Assembly: GCF_042652645.1 (NCBI RefSeq)
Contig: NZ_JBHSGU010000005.1
Location: 124,001-188,000, forward strand
Origin: Glaciecola siphonariae
GTDB lineage: Bacteria; Pseudomonadota; Gammaproteobacteria; Enterobacterales; Alteromonadaceae
DNA: 64,000 nt
Reading direction: 5' to 3'
Below, piece by piece: positions 1 to 7,706 of this stretch. The notes beneath the pieces are model-generated. The model did no database searches, was not told the DNA's origin, and saw only the letters and a program-made list of their open reading frames with translations. The first letter of the stretch is position 1. Each line of letters opens with the position of its first letter. The translations under genes were made by a program, and so were the position numbers.

Positions 1-177
1 GTGAACAACAGAGTGTTCTACAGCATAATTAGCCACATGGCCCAGCACACAAACATCGCTGATAAAACTTTGCGTTAATGCTTGCTTATGTTTAACCGCA
101 TCGCCTTGCAAACCGTGCTGTATAGCCTGCCAAGCATCACGCGCTTGCGGCCCGTAAACGGCAAACATAGTCTTCAT
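1..177 (-). CDS. Partial CDS cut by left edge; unrecognised, divergent from the PEP-CTERM/lasso-like genes
   Basis: Only the first 59 codons are in the window, read leftward from an ATG at 177. A TAAGG Shine-Dalgarno sequence lies five bases upstream, so the start looks real; a second in-frame ATG is at 168. The N-terminus begins MKTMFAVYGPQARDAWQAIQ and contains DVCVLGHVANYAVEHS further on. I do not recognise a domain. It diverges from the secreted protein and lasso-like precursor, so a maturation enzyme (an asparagine-synthase-like lasso cyclase would be expected nearby) is a possibility suggested by position only. An EPS or exosortase-related gene is equally possible. Existence is likely; function is unknown. 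Confidence 0.6.
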   Translation of the reverse strand, partial: MKTMFAVYGPQARDAWQAIQHGLQGDAVKHKQALTQSFISDVCVLGHVANYAVEHSVVH

Positions 178-451
178 TTAGGCCTTACTCACTGCATTCA
201 TATACTACTCTATGGATGTATTTATTAATTAGGAATTGCCTGCACTACATGCAAACCAAACGCAAATCAAACGCGTATGCAGAAACATACAATTAGTGTA
301 AGTTGTAGCAAGCATCATAATGCAAACAATGTCATATTAATGCAATAAATAGCAGCTAAACTTTATTCAATTATTAACAAAAAATTAACGTGTAAGCTGT
401 TGGTTTTAAAAGTAAATTTTTGTGTCAGGTTCTTTTACAGATCAACATAGC

Positions 452-467
452 AGTTGTATGTACAACT
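452..467. promoter_or_regulatory. Perfect 16-bp palindrome, candidate enhancer-binding (UAS) site
   Basis: AGTTGTATGTACAACT is a perfect inverted repeat (7-bp arms, 2-bp centre). Its centre lies about 55 bp upstream of the -24 element at 513 and about 80 bp upstream of the predicted transcription start. That is a usual place for the dyad bound by a sigma-54 activator. The surrounding 178-619 gap is A+T-rich and holds no convincing ORF. The role is inferred from position and symmetry; no second copy was noticed in the window. Confidence 0.5.
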
Positions 468-512
468 AATTATACTTAAGTACACAGTTGAAATAGCAGT
501 AGTTTTTTGTAA

Positions 513-528
513 TGGCTTGATTATTGCA
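513..528 (+). promoter_or_regulatory. Sigma-54 (RpoN) -24/-12 promoter
   Basis: TGGCTTGATTATTGCA matches the RpoN consensus TGGCACG-N4-TTGCA except for the AC of the -24 block. The GG (514-515) and GC (526-527) doublets have the required 10-base separation. Transcription would start near 538-540, giving a leader of about 80 bases before the ATG at 620. PEP-CTERM genes in exosortase-bearing bacteria are known targets of RpoN with the PrsK/PrsR two-component system, which fits the gene downstream. No PrsK/PrsR gene is in this window. Confidence 0.7.
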
Positions 529-619
529 GTCATTTCAGCCATTCAACACTAGCATCAATTCCGGTGACGTACTGACCGCTAAAACGCGCTCTCTACTGGT
601 TTAAACAAAAGGATATATC

Positions 620-1315
620 ATGTTAAAACAAGCAATGATTGGAATGAGCTTATTAGCCGCCTCATCTTTTGCTAATGCAGCGCTAATTGTAAGCCAGTCG
701 GCCATAACAGGCGCAGACATGGCCGGTATGGAAGTTACAGTTACTTTTGCAGACAGCACGAGCGAATCAGTACTTTGGACTGTGGTCAACGGCACTCCAG
801 GCACCGGCGGTACCGCAATCGAGAACGCTGAAGCGCAATCGGGCGGCGCATTTGCCGACACTTGGGCACTTACCCAAGCTGGCTTTACGCTTGGCGGCGT
901 TCAAAACGGCATCTTTTTCGGCGACTGGGAGCTTACAAATTTAAGCGCTCAACAGGCAATTATTGGTTTAAGTATAAACGGCTGGTTAGGTAATGGCGGT
1001 ATCGCGTTCGACTCAATTGCGAGCAATACCGACGAAGGCACGCCAGGTTCTGGTAGTGGTCAAGCATTTATATCTAACCTGCCTGCAAGCGGCCAATACT
1101 TTTTGCAAGTAGATCCTGCATACGATGATTTGTTCTGGCAGTTAGGTATAGTGTTTAACACCGGCTTAAATGCTCAAGACAGCATCTCATTTTTTGCAGA
1201 TACAGAGCTACTAGCTGAAGTGTCTGCTCCAGCCACTATCGGTTTGGTATTAGGAAGTTTAGTGTTGTTTGCGCGTCGTTCACGTGCATCAGTTAAAAGC
1301 ACTGTTAACGCATAA
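620..1315 (+). CDS. Secreted protein with PEP-CTERM-like sorting tail (VSAPAT variant)
   Basis: A 231-residue exported protein. A signal peptide ends near residue 20 (SSFANA|A). The body is rich in Gly, Ser, Thr, Ala and Asn, with no enzymatic motif seen. The C-terminus has the three-part sorting signal: VSAPAT near residue 202, a hydrophobic stretch (IGLVLGSLVLF) and a basic ARRSR cluster, then a short extra tail. This VxAPxT form replaces the classic VPEP motif in many marine gammaproteobacteria. It is predicted to be cut by an exosortase and released or attached at the surface, probably with the EPS made by the downstream locus. An AAAAGGA ribosome site at 607-613 supports the ATG. It lies under the sigma-54 promoter at 513. 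No exosortase gene is visible here. Confidence 0.8.
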   Translation: MLKQAMIGMSLLAASSFANAALIVSQSAITGADMAGMEVTVTFADSTSESVLWTVVNGTPGTGGTAIENAEAQSGGAFADTWALTQAGFTLGGVQNGIFFGDWELTNLSAQQAIIGLSINGWLGNGGIAFDSIASNTDEGTPGSGSGQAFISNLPASGQYFLQVDPAYDDLFWQLGIVFNTGLNAQDSISFFADTELLAEVSAPATIGLVLGSLVLFARRSRASVKSTVNA

Positions 1316-1326
1316 GGTGCATTAAA

Positions 1327-1485
1327 ATGAATAAAACAATCGAAACAAATCAAACAAGTAAAAAAGCGTACGTTAAGCCAGTAGTTACAAACCCTGGCAA
1401 CTTAGCAGAGCTAACGCAAGGTTTTTCTGGAAGCATTCCAGACGAGCAAGGCGGACAAACAAAACGTAACCCTTTCCAAGGGTAA
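1327..1485 (+). CDS. Putative lasso-peptide (RiPP) precursor, 52 aa
   Basis: A 52-codon ORF starts 11 bases after the preceding stop, with AAGGTG at 1314-1319 seven bases before the ATG. The N-terminal half fits a lasso leader: Tyr15, Pro18, Val20, Gly24, Leu26 and Thr30 give the pattern YxxPxVxxxGxLxxxT, with Thr at -2. Cleavage after Gln31 would release a 21-residue core starting GFSGSIPDE. Core Gly1 could form a macrolactam with Asp8 or Glu9, and the tail contains TKRNPFQG. It is followed by an HprK-like kinase gene, as in kinase-containing lasso clusters such as paeninodin. The B1/B2 protease and cyclase genes are not visible; they may lie left of the window. It could instead be a related non-lasso peptide. 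Confidence 0.6.
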   Translation: MNKTIETNQTSKKAYVKPVVTNPGNLAELTQGFSGSIPDEQGGQTKRNPFQG

Positions 1486-1524
1486 CGAGCAAATACGAGG
1501 CGCAAGCATCAGCAAAAGCGCCCA

Positions 1525-2556
1525 ATGCCTACCATGTTAAACAATATATATTCAACGCCCTTACACGGCGTTGAGTTGTTTTTGTGCGAGCAACTTTTTA
1601 ACGAAAGCTCTCGCCAACTGCCCTACAGCTTGTTGATTCAGTACGGCAGCATAAGCGAGCCAAGCACAAAGGCACTTTGGGAATTACAAGATGCGGGTGC
1701 TAACTACAGCACTCACCTAGCACTTTTTAGAGCGAGCGCAGACTCCTATGTGCTGAGTGTAGACTGCGAGGGTAAAGGCAAATTTGCTATTGGCCCAGGC
1801 AGCATCACAATTGATTGGGAAGATGGCGGCACTAGTGCAGCGCACTATTTTCAAACCTTAGCGATATCGCTTTGGTTAGAGCTGCAAGGCGTAGTGTGCA
1901 TACATGCGAATGCGGTAAAGGTTGGCAATAAAACCGTTGCGTTTATTGCGCCAAGCGGCATGGGTAAGTCAACAATAAGCGCTTATATGCAGCAGCAGGG
2001 CTTTGCATGGCTTACAGACGACATGCTTGCGCTGCATCAAACAGTTAGTGAGCAAACTTGGGTAGTATATCCAAGCTGGCCAAAAGCAAGAATGTGGCCC
2101 GATGCAATAGAGAGCGTTGGCGTAAGTGGTAACGATAAACTCAGTAAAGTTCATAAGCGCTTTGCTAAACTTGAGCTTGAGTTACCCGATAACGATGCAT
2201 ATAGCGGGACAAAGCTAGATGCTATTTACATTTTAAGCAGAAGCGGTGCACAACTTGCATCGTTAAAACAAAATACACGCTTGTTAGCCCCCTCGGGTAG
2301 TTACCTCAGTGAGCCAACAAGCAATATTGCACTAAGTGACATTAGTAGCAGCACTGCTCTTATGGCACTGCTGCAAAACAGCATCTTAGGCAATGCTTAT
2401 TCAAGCTTAGCGCTTGAACAAGCAAGATTTAGCCAACTGAGTGAGTTGGTGAGCAATGTGCCCATAAAGCAATTGCATTACCCAAGCGGGCTGAGCAACC
2501 TTAACCATGTTTGCAAGCTCGTGTTAGAAGATTTACAGTACCTAGAGCCAAGCTAA
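1525..2556 (+). CDS. HPr-kinase-like P-loop protein
   Basis: A 343-residue protein with an HprK C-domain fold signature. The Walker A motif APSGMGKST is at residues 142-150, and TDD at 164-166 matches the acidic motif of HprK-type kinases. Residues 1-110 are a family-specific N-domain. Proteins of this type (HprK-related kinases) occur with PqqD-like proteins and PF14907 nucleotidyltransferases in EPS loci, and with lasso precursors, where one phosphorylates the precursor. Here the precursor lies 39 bases upstream. The peptide's C-terminal residue is Gly rather than Ser, so the substrate is unclear. No strong ribosome site precedes 1525; an alternative ATG is at 1534. Real PTS HPr kinase is unlikely. 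Confidence 0.75.
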   Translation: MPTMLNNIYSTPLHGVELFLCEQLFNESSRQLPYSLLIQYGSISEPSTKALWELQDAGANYSTHLALFRASADSYVLSVDCEGKGKFAIGPGSITIDWEDGGTSAAHYFQTLAISLWLELQGVVCIHANAVKVGNKTVAFIAPSGMGKSTISAYMQQQGFAWLTDDMLALHQTVSEQTWVVYPSWPKARMWPDAIESVGVSGNDKLSKVHKRFAKLELELPDNDAYSGTKLDAIYILSRSGAQLASLKQNTRLLAPSGSYLSEPTSNIALSDISSSTALMALLQNSILGNAYSSLALEQARFSQLSELVSNVPIKQLHYPSGLSNLNHVCKLVLEDLQYLEPS

Positions 2557-2628
2557 GGCTTAAAGGCGTTATTTGCCTGCAAGCAATATGCATAGCTCAA
2601 TAGTTATACCCTATATGGAAGTGTTAAA

Positions 2629-4035
2629 ATGGATAGGATCAAAACCGGCATAATTAAAGATAACAGCAACACCTTCGGGTCTGTTTATCGTTTGATTGAT
2701 ATATGCATTATTCACTTGAGCATTTACCTGTCTACTGCGCTGTACGCGCAACCCTATTCTCGCGAATATTTTATGCTTGCCTTATTAGGTGCCTTGGGTT
2801 TTGCGCTTATTGCAGAGTCTTTTGCGCTATATCGCAGTTGGCGTGTGGGCACATTTAAAGAAATTACTTTTTACACCTTTGTAAGCTGGGCACTTTCAGG
2901 CGCTTTAGTGCTTATTGGCTTGTTTTTTACCAAAATGTCGGACGACTATTCGCGCGTGGTACTGGCCATTTGGTTTGTTACCGGCTTTATGGGCTTAGTA
3001 GGCTGGCGTGCAGTATTCAAAAAGTTTTTGCACAGCATGCGCAAGCGCGGCCACAACACCCGCAGCATTGCCTTATTTGGCTTAAGTGAAAAGGGTATAC
3101 GTTTAGCGCGAGAAGCTCAAAACAACCCTGAAATTGGCTATAAACTCAACGCAGTATACGACGACCGCAGCATAGAACGTCTCGACCCTGAATATCATAG
3201 CCTCATAAAGGGCAACGTAGAGGCGGGTATAGAAGCTGCGCGAAACAATCAGTTTGACGTAATTTATATTGCGCTGCCCATAAAAGCGCAGCACCGCATT
3301 CAAGGTATGCTTGAAGCCTTTGGCGATACAACGGCCACTGTGCATGTAGTGCCCGACCTGTTTATGTATTGCCTTATGCACGGCCAAATGGCACACCTTG
3401 GCGATGTACAAACAATAAGCGTGTACGACAACCCAATGTCGGGCGGTGTAGCCGCCATAAAAAGACTCGAAGATATTCTGCTTTCGGTAATTGCACTTGC
3501 AATACTGGCAATTCCGCTTTTAGTTATTGCTAGCGCTATAAAGCTCACCTCTAAAGGACCAGTAATATTTAAGCAAGACCGCTACGGCCTGAACGGGCGC
3601 AAAATTAAAGTGTGGAAGTTTAGAAGTATGAAGGTTATGGAAAATAGCCAAGTAGTAACGCAAGCCAGCAAAGACGACCCGCGCATAACAAAACTCGGCA
3701 AGTTTTTACGCCGCACATCGCTCGATGAACTGCCTCAATTTATAAACGTGCTTAAAGGTGATATGAGCGTAATAGGTCCGCGACCTCATGCGGTAGCCCA
3801 TAACGAAACCTATCGCAAGCTAGTAAGCTTTTACATGCTGCGCCATAAAGTAAAACCTGGCATAACCGGTTGGGCACAAGTTAACGGCTGGCGAGGTGAA
3901 ACCGACAGCTTAGACAAGATGCAGAAGCGCATAGAGTTTGACCTTGAATATATTCGAAACTGGTCGCTTTGGTTGGATTTTAAGATTTTGGTTTATACGG
4001 TAATGCGAAGCTTTACTGATAAGAATGCGTATTGA
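2629..4035 (+). CDS. Undecaprenyl-phosphate sugar phosphotransferase (WcaJ-type), first step of EPS synthesis
   Basis: A 468-residue polyprenyl glycosylphosphotransferase. Four N-terminal membrane segments (about residues 20-125) precede a Rossmann-like CoA-binding_3 domain (about 140-260). A further membrane helix (about 285-305) leads into the bacterial sugar transferase domain. That domain shows KFRSM, DPRITKLGKFLRRTSLDELPQ, GDMSVIGPRP and KPGITGWAQVNGWRGET, the hallmarks of the WcaJ/WbaP family. It should transfer a hexose-1-phosphate to undecaprenyl phosphate at the inner membrane to start the repeat unit. The sugar (glucose in WcaJ) is not determined by sequence reading. It heads the plus-strand EPS genes. 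Confidence 0.9.
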   Translation: MDRIKTGIIKDNSNTFGSVYRLIDICIIHLSIYLSTALYAQPYSREYFMLALLGALGFALIAESFALYRSWRVGTFKEITFYTFVSWALSGALVLIGLFFTKMSDDYSRVVLAIWFVTGFMGLVGWRAVFKKFLHSMRKRGHNTRSIALFGLSEKGIRLAREAQNNPEIGYKLNAVYDDRSIERLDPEYHSLIKGNVEAGIEAARNNQFDVIYIALPIKAQHRIQGMLEAFGDTTATVHVVPDLFMYCLMHGQMAHLGDVQTISVYDNPMSGGVAAIKRLEDILLSVIALAILAIPLLVIASAIKLTSKGPVIFKQDRYGLNGRKIKVWKFRSMKVMENSQVVTQASKDDPRITKLGKFLRRTSLDELPQFINVLKGDMSVIGPRPHAVAHNETYRKLVSFYMLRHKVKPGITGWAQVNGWRGETDSLDKMQKRIEFDLEYIRNWSLWLDFKILVYTVMRSFTDKNAY

Positions 4036-4042
4036 GTTTGTT

Positions 4043-4801
4043 ATGATAGTATCCGATAGCAAGCAGTTCATATTTTTGCATATACCAAAAACTGCGGGAA
4101 CTAGCGTGCGAAAGAGCTTAGTCCCTTATGCAAAACCCGGTGAAAGTGATTATTTTTCAAAGGCACTTAGACGAATAATGGGACATTACACCCCATATCG
4201 GTTTAAGGAGTTTAGATATCATCCCCACTTGACTATGCAAAATGCAAAGCGGCTAATGCCTGCCAGTCGGTTTAATAATTATTTTAAATTTGCGTTCGTC
4301 CGTCACCCAGTCGATTGGCAGTATGCGATTTTCAGACACATACTATCTCACAGGCATATTAAAGCATTTGAGAAGAGATTCGACTTCATATACCGCTCAA
4401 AATCTTTTGACGAGTACATTACTTGGCGAGTAACAAACGGTGCGATCCCACAAATTTTCCAAATGATCAATGAGGACTTGATTACTGAGGTAGATCGTGT
4501 CTACAAATTTGAAAATTTGCAGGGTGACTTTGAAATCCTTTGCCGTAAATTAGGCATTCCGAATGAACTTCCGTTTTTAAATAAAAACTCTTCGAGTATT
4601 GCGAAGCCTGTTTCGGATTATGCTAGAAACCTAATTTATGACGCCTATAGGTTAGACTTCGAGATGTTTGGGTATGGTATTGAAAGCGTCGATGACCAAA
4701 TGACTTATCAAAAAAATTTGAAAATCGAGCAGGTAAGTGAAATTTTCTCTAATATAGGCGAGGAATATGATGTTTGGGCTCTTAACAAATGGAAAAAATA
4801 A
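4043..4801 (+). CDS. Sulfotransferase family protein
   Basis: About 252 residues. The N-terminal FLHIPKTAGTSVRKSL is the 5'-phosphosulfate-binding loop of PAPS-dependent sulfotransferases. FAFVRHPVDWQYAIFRH, about 80 residues on, is the 3'-phosphate-binding segment. The protein is predicted to transfer sulfate from PAPS to a carbohydrate, which would make the EPS a sulfated polymer. The open frame extends to an ATG at 4025 inside the previous gene, but the ATG at 4043 gives MIVSDSKQFIFLHIPKTAGT, the usual family N-terminus, so I place the start there. Base composition drops sharply in G+C from this gene onward. Confidence 0.78.
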   Translation: MIVSDSKQFIFLHIPKTAGTSVRKSLVPYAKPGESDYFSKALRRIMGHYTPYRFKEFRYHPHLTMQNAKRLMPASRFNNYFKFAFVRHPVDWQYAIFRHILSHRHIKAFEKRFDFIYRSKSFDEYITWRVTNGAIPQIFQMINEDLITEVDRVYKFENLQGDFEILCRKLGIPNELPFLNKNSSSIAKPVSDYARNLIYDAYRLDFEMFGYGIESVDDQMTYQKNLKIEQVSEIFSNIGEEYDVWALNKWKK

Positions 4802-4844
4802 AAAGCACCATGAACAAACACACTGAATAAGCTTAACTAACAAC

Positions 4845-6119
4845 ATGGGCAAAATTCCACACATCAAGCACTTAAGCAAATTGTTTAATCTGCGCTCTTT
4901 GCAGTTCGCTTTTCTATTAGTTACTGGGCAAGCGGCAACAATCTTTGTAGGAATTTTTTTGGCAAGGACACTTTCTATTCATGATTATAGCATTTACGTT
5001 ATAGTAATGATGCTTAGCGCTCTCAGTGTCTCTCTATCTTCTGGTGGAATAAACATTGGCTTCACATCCTCAGTAGGTAAGGCGTGGCCTGAAAAATCGC
5101 AGGTATCAGGTTTATTAAGTTTAGCTATCAAAATGAGAAATAAGCAGGCCGCTGTAGTCTTTCCGTTGATATTGCTTTTTGCCTTTTTTTTACTTTATCG
5201 CAATGAAGTTAACATTTTTAGTTGTTTACTTCTTCTCACATTAATTGCAGTAAATTTATATTTAGACATCAATACCCGACTATTTGAGAGAATTCTCTCG
5301 TTCAGAAGAATGTTGACGGACATTCAAAAAATTAATTTTTTTTCGTCAATTCTAAGACTAGCTTCAATTTTGCTGTGTTTTACTTTCGGCCTTTTAACAA
5401 GTGAGACTGCTTATATAATAACAATACTAGCCTTGCTTCTAAAAATGAATCTTACGAAACAACAAAACACTGATTACTACAACAACGATTCAACATATAG
5501 TAAAGAGCAAGAAGCTGAATTTTCATCAATAAACAAGCGACAGTACCCATCTACCATTTTCGATTGTATAAAGGGACAAATAGCTGTTGGGATTCTAGCA
5601 GTATCAGCAAATAGCGAGTTAGTCGCAGCTTATGGTGCATTAAGTAAGGTCACACAGATTTATTTACCAATTCTTATCTTACTACAAACTTTTGCAATAG
5701 CTCACTTTGCCCAAATACAACAACGCATAATCGCAAACTTGAGTTTTTGGTTAGTCCTATCATTGCTACCAGGTTTGTTCTTAGTATCTATATCTAGCTA
5801 CTATCCTCATCTAATTTTAAATGTTCTCGGTCCTAATTATACCGGCTTTTCTAAAGAACTGTTACTTATGTCTTTATCAGTGACATTTACCGGTTTTACA
5901 AACGTTTTCTACACTTTGGTAATTAATAGAGGATGGAACAAATATGTTTCAATCCAAATACCCTTAGTGGCTATTTGGCTTTGCTACTGCTTTGTCTTTT
6001 TAGATTTTAGTATTTTAACAAATATAATATTTATGAATGCCTTAATACCGCTTGGATTATTAATTGCCACATTTGTTAGTCTTATAGACGGAATTAGGTC
6101 AAGGAAGATGGTTAAGTAA
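4845..6119 (+). CDS. Polysaccharide flippase (Wzx-like, MATE/MOP superfamily)
   Basis: A 424-residue integral membrane protein with about a dozen hydrophobic segments and short polar loops. The N-terminal LLVTGQAATIFVGIFLARTLS resembles the first helix of O-antigen and EPS flippases (polysaccharide_synt family). Its predicted role is to move the lipid-linked repeat unit across the inner membrane. Its place between the initiating transferase and a polymerase-like gene supports a Wzx/Wzy pathway. The family diverges too far for substrate prediction. The gene is strongly A+T-rich. Confidence 0.72.
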   Translation: MGKIPHIKHLSKLFNLRSLQFAFLLVTGQAATIFVGIFLARTLSIHDYSIYVIVMMLSALSVSLSSGGINIGFTSSVGKAWPEKSQVSGLLSLAIKMRNKQAAVVFPLILLFAFFLLYRNEVNIFSCLLLLTLIAVNLYLDINTRLFERILSFRRMLTDIQKINFFSSILRLASILLCFTFGLLTSETAYIITILALLLKMNLTKQQNTDYYNNDSTYSKEQEAEFSSINKRQYPSTIFDCIKGQIAVGILAVSANSELVAAYGALSKVTQIYLPILILLQTFAIAHFAQIQQRIIANLSFWLVLSLLPGLFLVSISSYYPHLILNVLGPNYTGFSKELLLMSLSVTFTGFTNVFYTLVINRGWNKYVSIQIPLVAIWLCYCFVFLDFSILTNIIFMNALIPLGLLIATFVSLIDGIRSRKMVK

Positions 6120-6125
6120 ACTAAT

Positions 6126-7706
6126 ATGAATAATCTATCAAAACACCACATAATATTGGAGGCTCCAAATAAATCTCAAAGATCTTCAACACCAAAATTT
6201 TTAAACTTAAAAACCTCGTTATTGAATGCGATACTACTCTTCATTTTACTATTTTTTTTCGTAATACAAACAGTCATAGCAACTAGCCTTGCGAACATAA
6301 GCGCCTCAATCTTTATCGTAGCTTCAACTTTGATAACAGCTTTCTACTTCTCTCGTGTAAATTTGTACATATACCCCCTATCTTCTTTTTGTGTGATTTC
6401 TTTCAATTTTTCCACGCAATCTGGTGCATTATTAGTACAGTCACTATCACTTGTGCCTGTTTCTTTTAATTTGGAATTACCTATACTCACATTTTTTTAC
6501 CTTTTCGTGTTTCAGATTACACTTATAATTTCACATCATTTATACACTAATTGGAATTTAGGGCAGACCATTCGCTGTTTCATGACCACGAATATCCTAT
6601 CAAAACTCGGATTATTCAGAGAAATACCGAACTCACAATTCTGGTTCATGGGGTTAGTTGGCCTGTTTTCGGTCGGAGTTAAAGCGTTAGTAGATATACA
6701 ATATGGGAATGTAGTAGGAAAAATGCTTGAAGGTTTAATGCCGTTTGTGTATTTCCCGTTTCTTTTGATATTTAAATCACAGCAAAATAAGCTTTCAACT
6801 ATACTAAATTTGCTACTATTTACACTGATCCTGATTGTGTTTGGAATTATGCAAAATTCAAGGGGAACGTTTTCGGAAGCTATTGTTATAGTTCTATTCG
6901 TTGGACTTCTTTACTCTCTTTATAATTGGAGAGTAGTGCTGAGCAACCTAAAGCCGATCCTTCTTTTTGGTTTCTTCGGGTTAATACTCTTTGCAATTCT
7001 TAGCGATTTGGCAAAGGTAATGGTTATAGTGAGACCTCAGAGAGAGCATATCGCTGGAATTGATTTAATATTACTTACTATTGAAACATGGATGAATCGA
7101 GAACTACTGGATGCCTATAGCCAATCGATGGCTATGGATACGTCAAGAGATTACAACGAAGTGTATATTTCAAATCCTATGCTAGGCAGGTTGATAACTA
7201 CTAAGTTTGAAGATAACCTAATATTGTACAGCACAAAGCTAAACTTCGAAGAAAGTATCATTGTCTTAAATGCCACTATTGAAAAAACGATAGCTTTGTT
7301 GCCCACTCCAGTTCTCAATTTGTTCACAACTAGCATCTCTAAAGTAGAGTTAGAATATAGTATTTCTGATTTGGCATGGTATTTACAGAGAGGAAGCGGT
7401 TTAGGTACATACAGGGTATCGCCGCCACTTGGGCACGGGTTAATTCTATTCGGACATTATTTCTTCTTTGTTTCTATTTTCGTTTTGCCAATTGTATACA
7501 CTTTGGTAGATAGCTTTTGTAAAGTAACCAAAAAGAACACGTATTTTGCTTCAATATTTTTGATTCTCATTTATGAACTTTATAAGCTTTTTTCCGTTGG
7601 TTCTCTCATAGGGCCAATCGAGTTTTTCGCTCGAACGATTCCTCAGTTAATTTTATTTTATATCGTTTTTTCGCTTATTTTTAAGGTTAGATACCGTGCG
7701 TTTTGA
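6126..7706 (+). CDS. Probable EPS/O-antigen polymerase (Wzy-like) membrane protein
   Basis: A 526-residue protein with about ten to twelve hydrophobic helices. A large polar segment near residues 300-430 contains a PLGHGL stretch, a layout typical of Wzy polymerases, which have a long periplasmic loop. It should join repeat units in the periplasm. The call rests on topology, length and position six bases after the flippase, because Wzy proteins share little sequence. The 3' end overlaps the next gene by 11 bases. It is A+T-rich like its neighbours. Confidence 0.62.
   Translation: MNNLSKHHIILEAPNKSQRSSTPKFLNLKTSLLNAILLFILLFFFVIQTVIATSLANISASIFIVASTLITAFYFSRVNLYIYPLSSFCVISFNFSTQSGALLVQSLSLVPVSFNLELPILTFFYLFVFQITLIISHHLYTNWNLGQTIRCFMTTNILSKLGLFREIPNSQFWFMGLVGLFSVGVKALVDIQYGNVVGKMLEGLMPFVYFPFLLIFKSQQNKLSTILNLLLFTLILIVFGIMQNSRGTFSEAIVIVLFVGLLYSLYNWRVVLSNLKPILLFGFFGLILFAILSDLAKVMVIVRPQREHIAGIDLILLTIETWMNRELLDAYSQSMAMDTSRDYNEVYISNPMLGRLITTKFEDNLILYSTKLNFEESIIVLNATIEKTIALLPTPVLNLFTTSISKVELEYSISDLAWYLQRGSGLGTYRVSPPLGHGLILFGHYFFFVSIFVLPIVYTLVDSFCKVTKKNTYFASIFLILIYELYKLFSVGSLIGPIEFFARTIPQLILFYIVFSLIFKVRYRAF

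Noticed and set aside
601..861. Minus-strand ORF opposite the PEP-CTERM-like gene
   Set aside because: Antisense shadow of a gene with a signal peptide, sorting tail and ribosome site.
4025..4042. Upstream ATG (4025) as the sulfotransferase start
   Set aside because: Lies within the previous gene and lengthens the protein beyond the usual family N-terminus, which begins at 4043.
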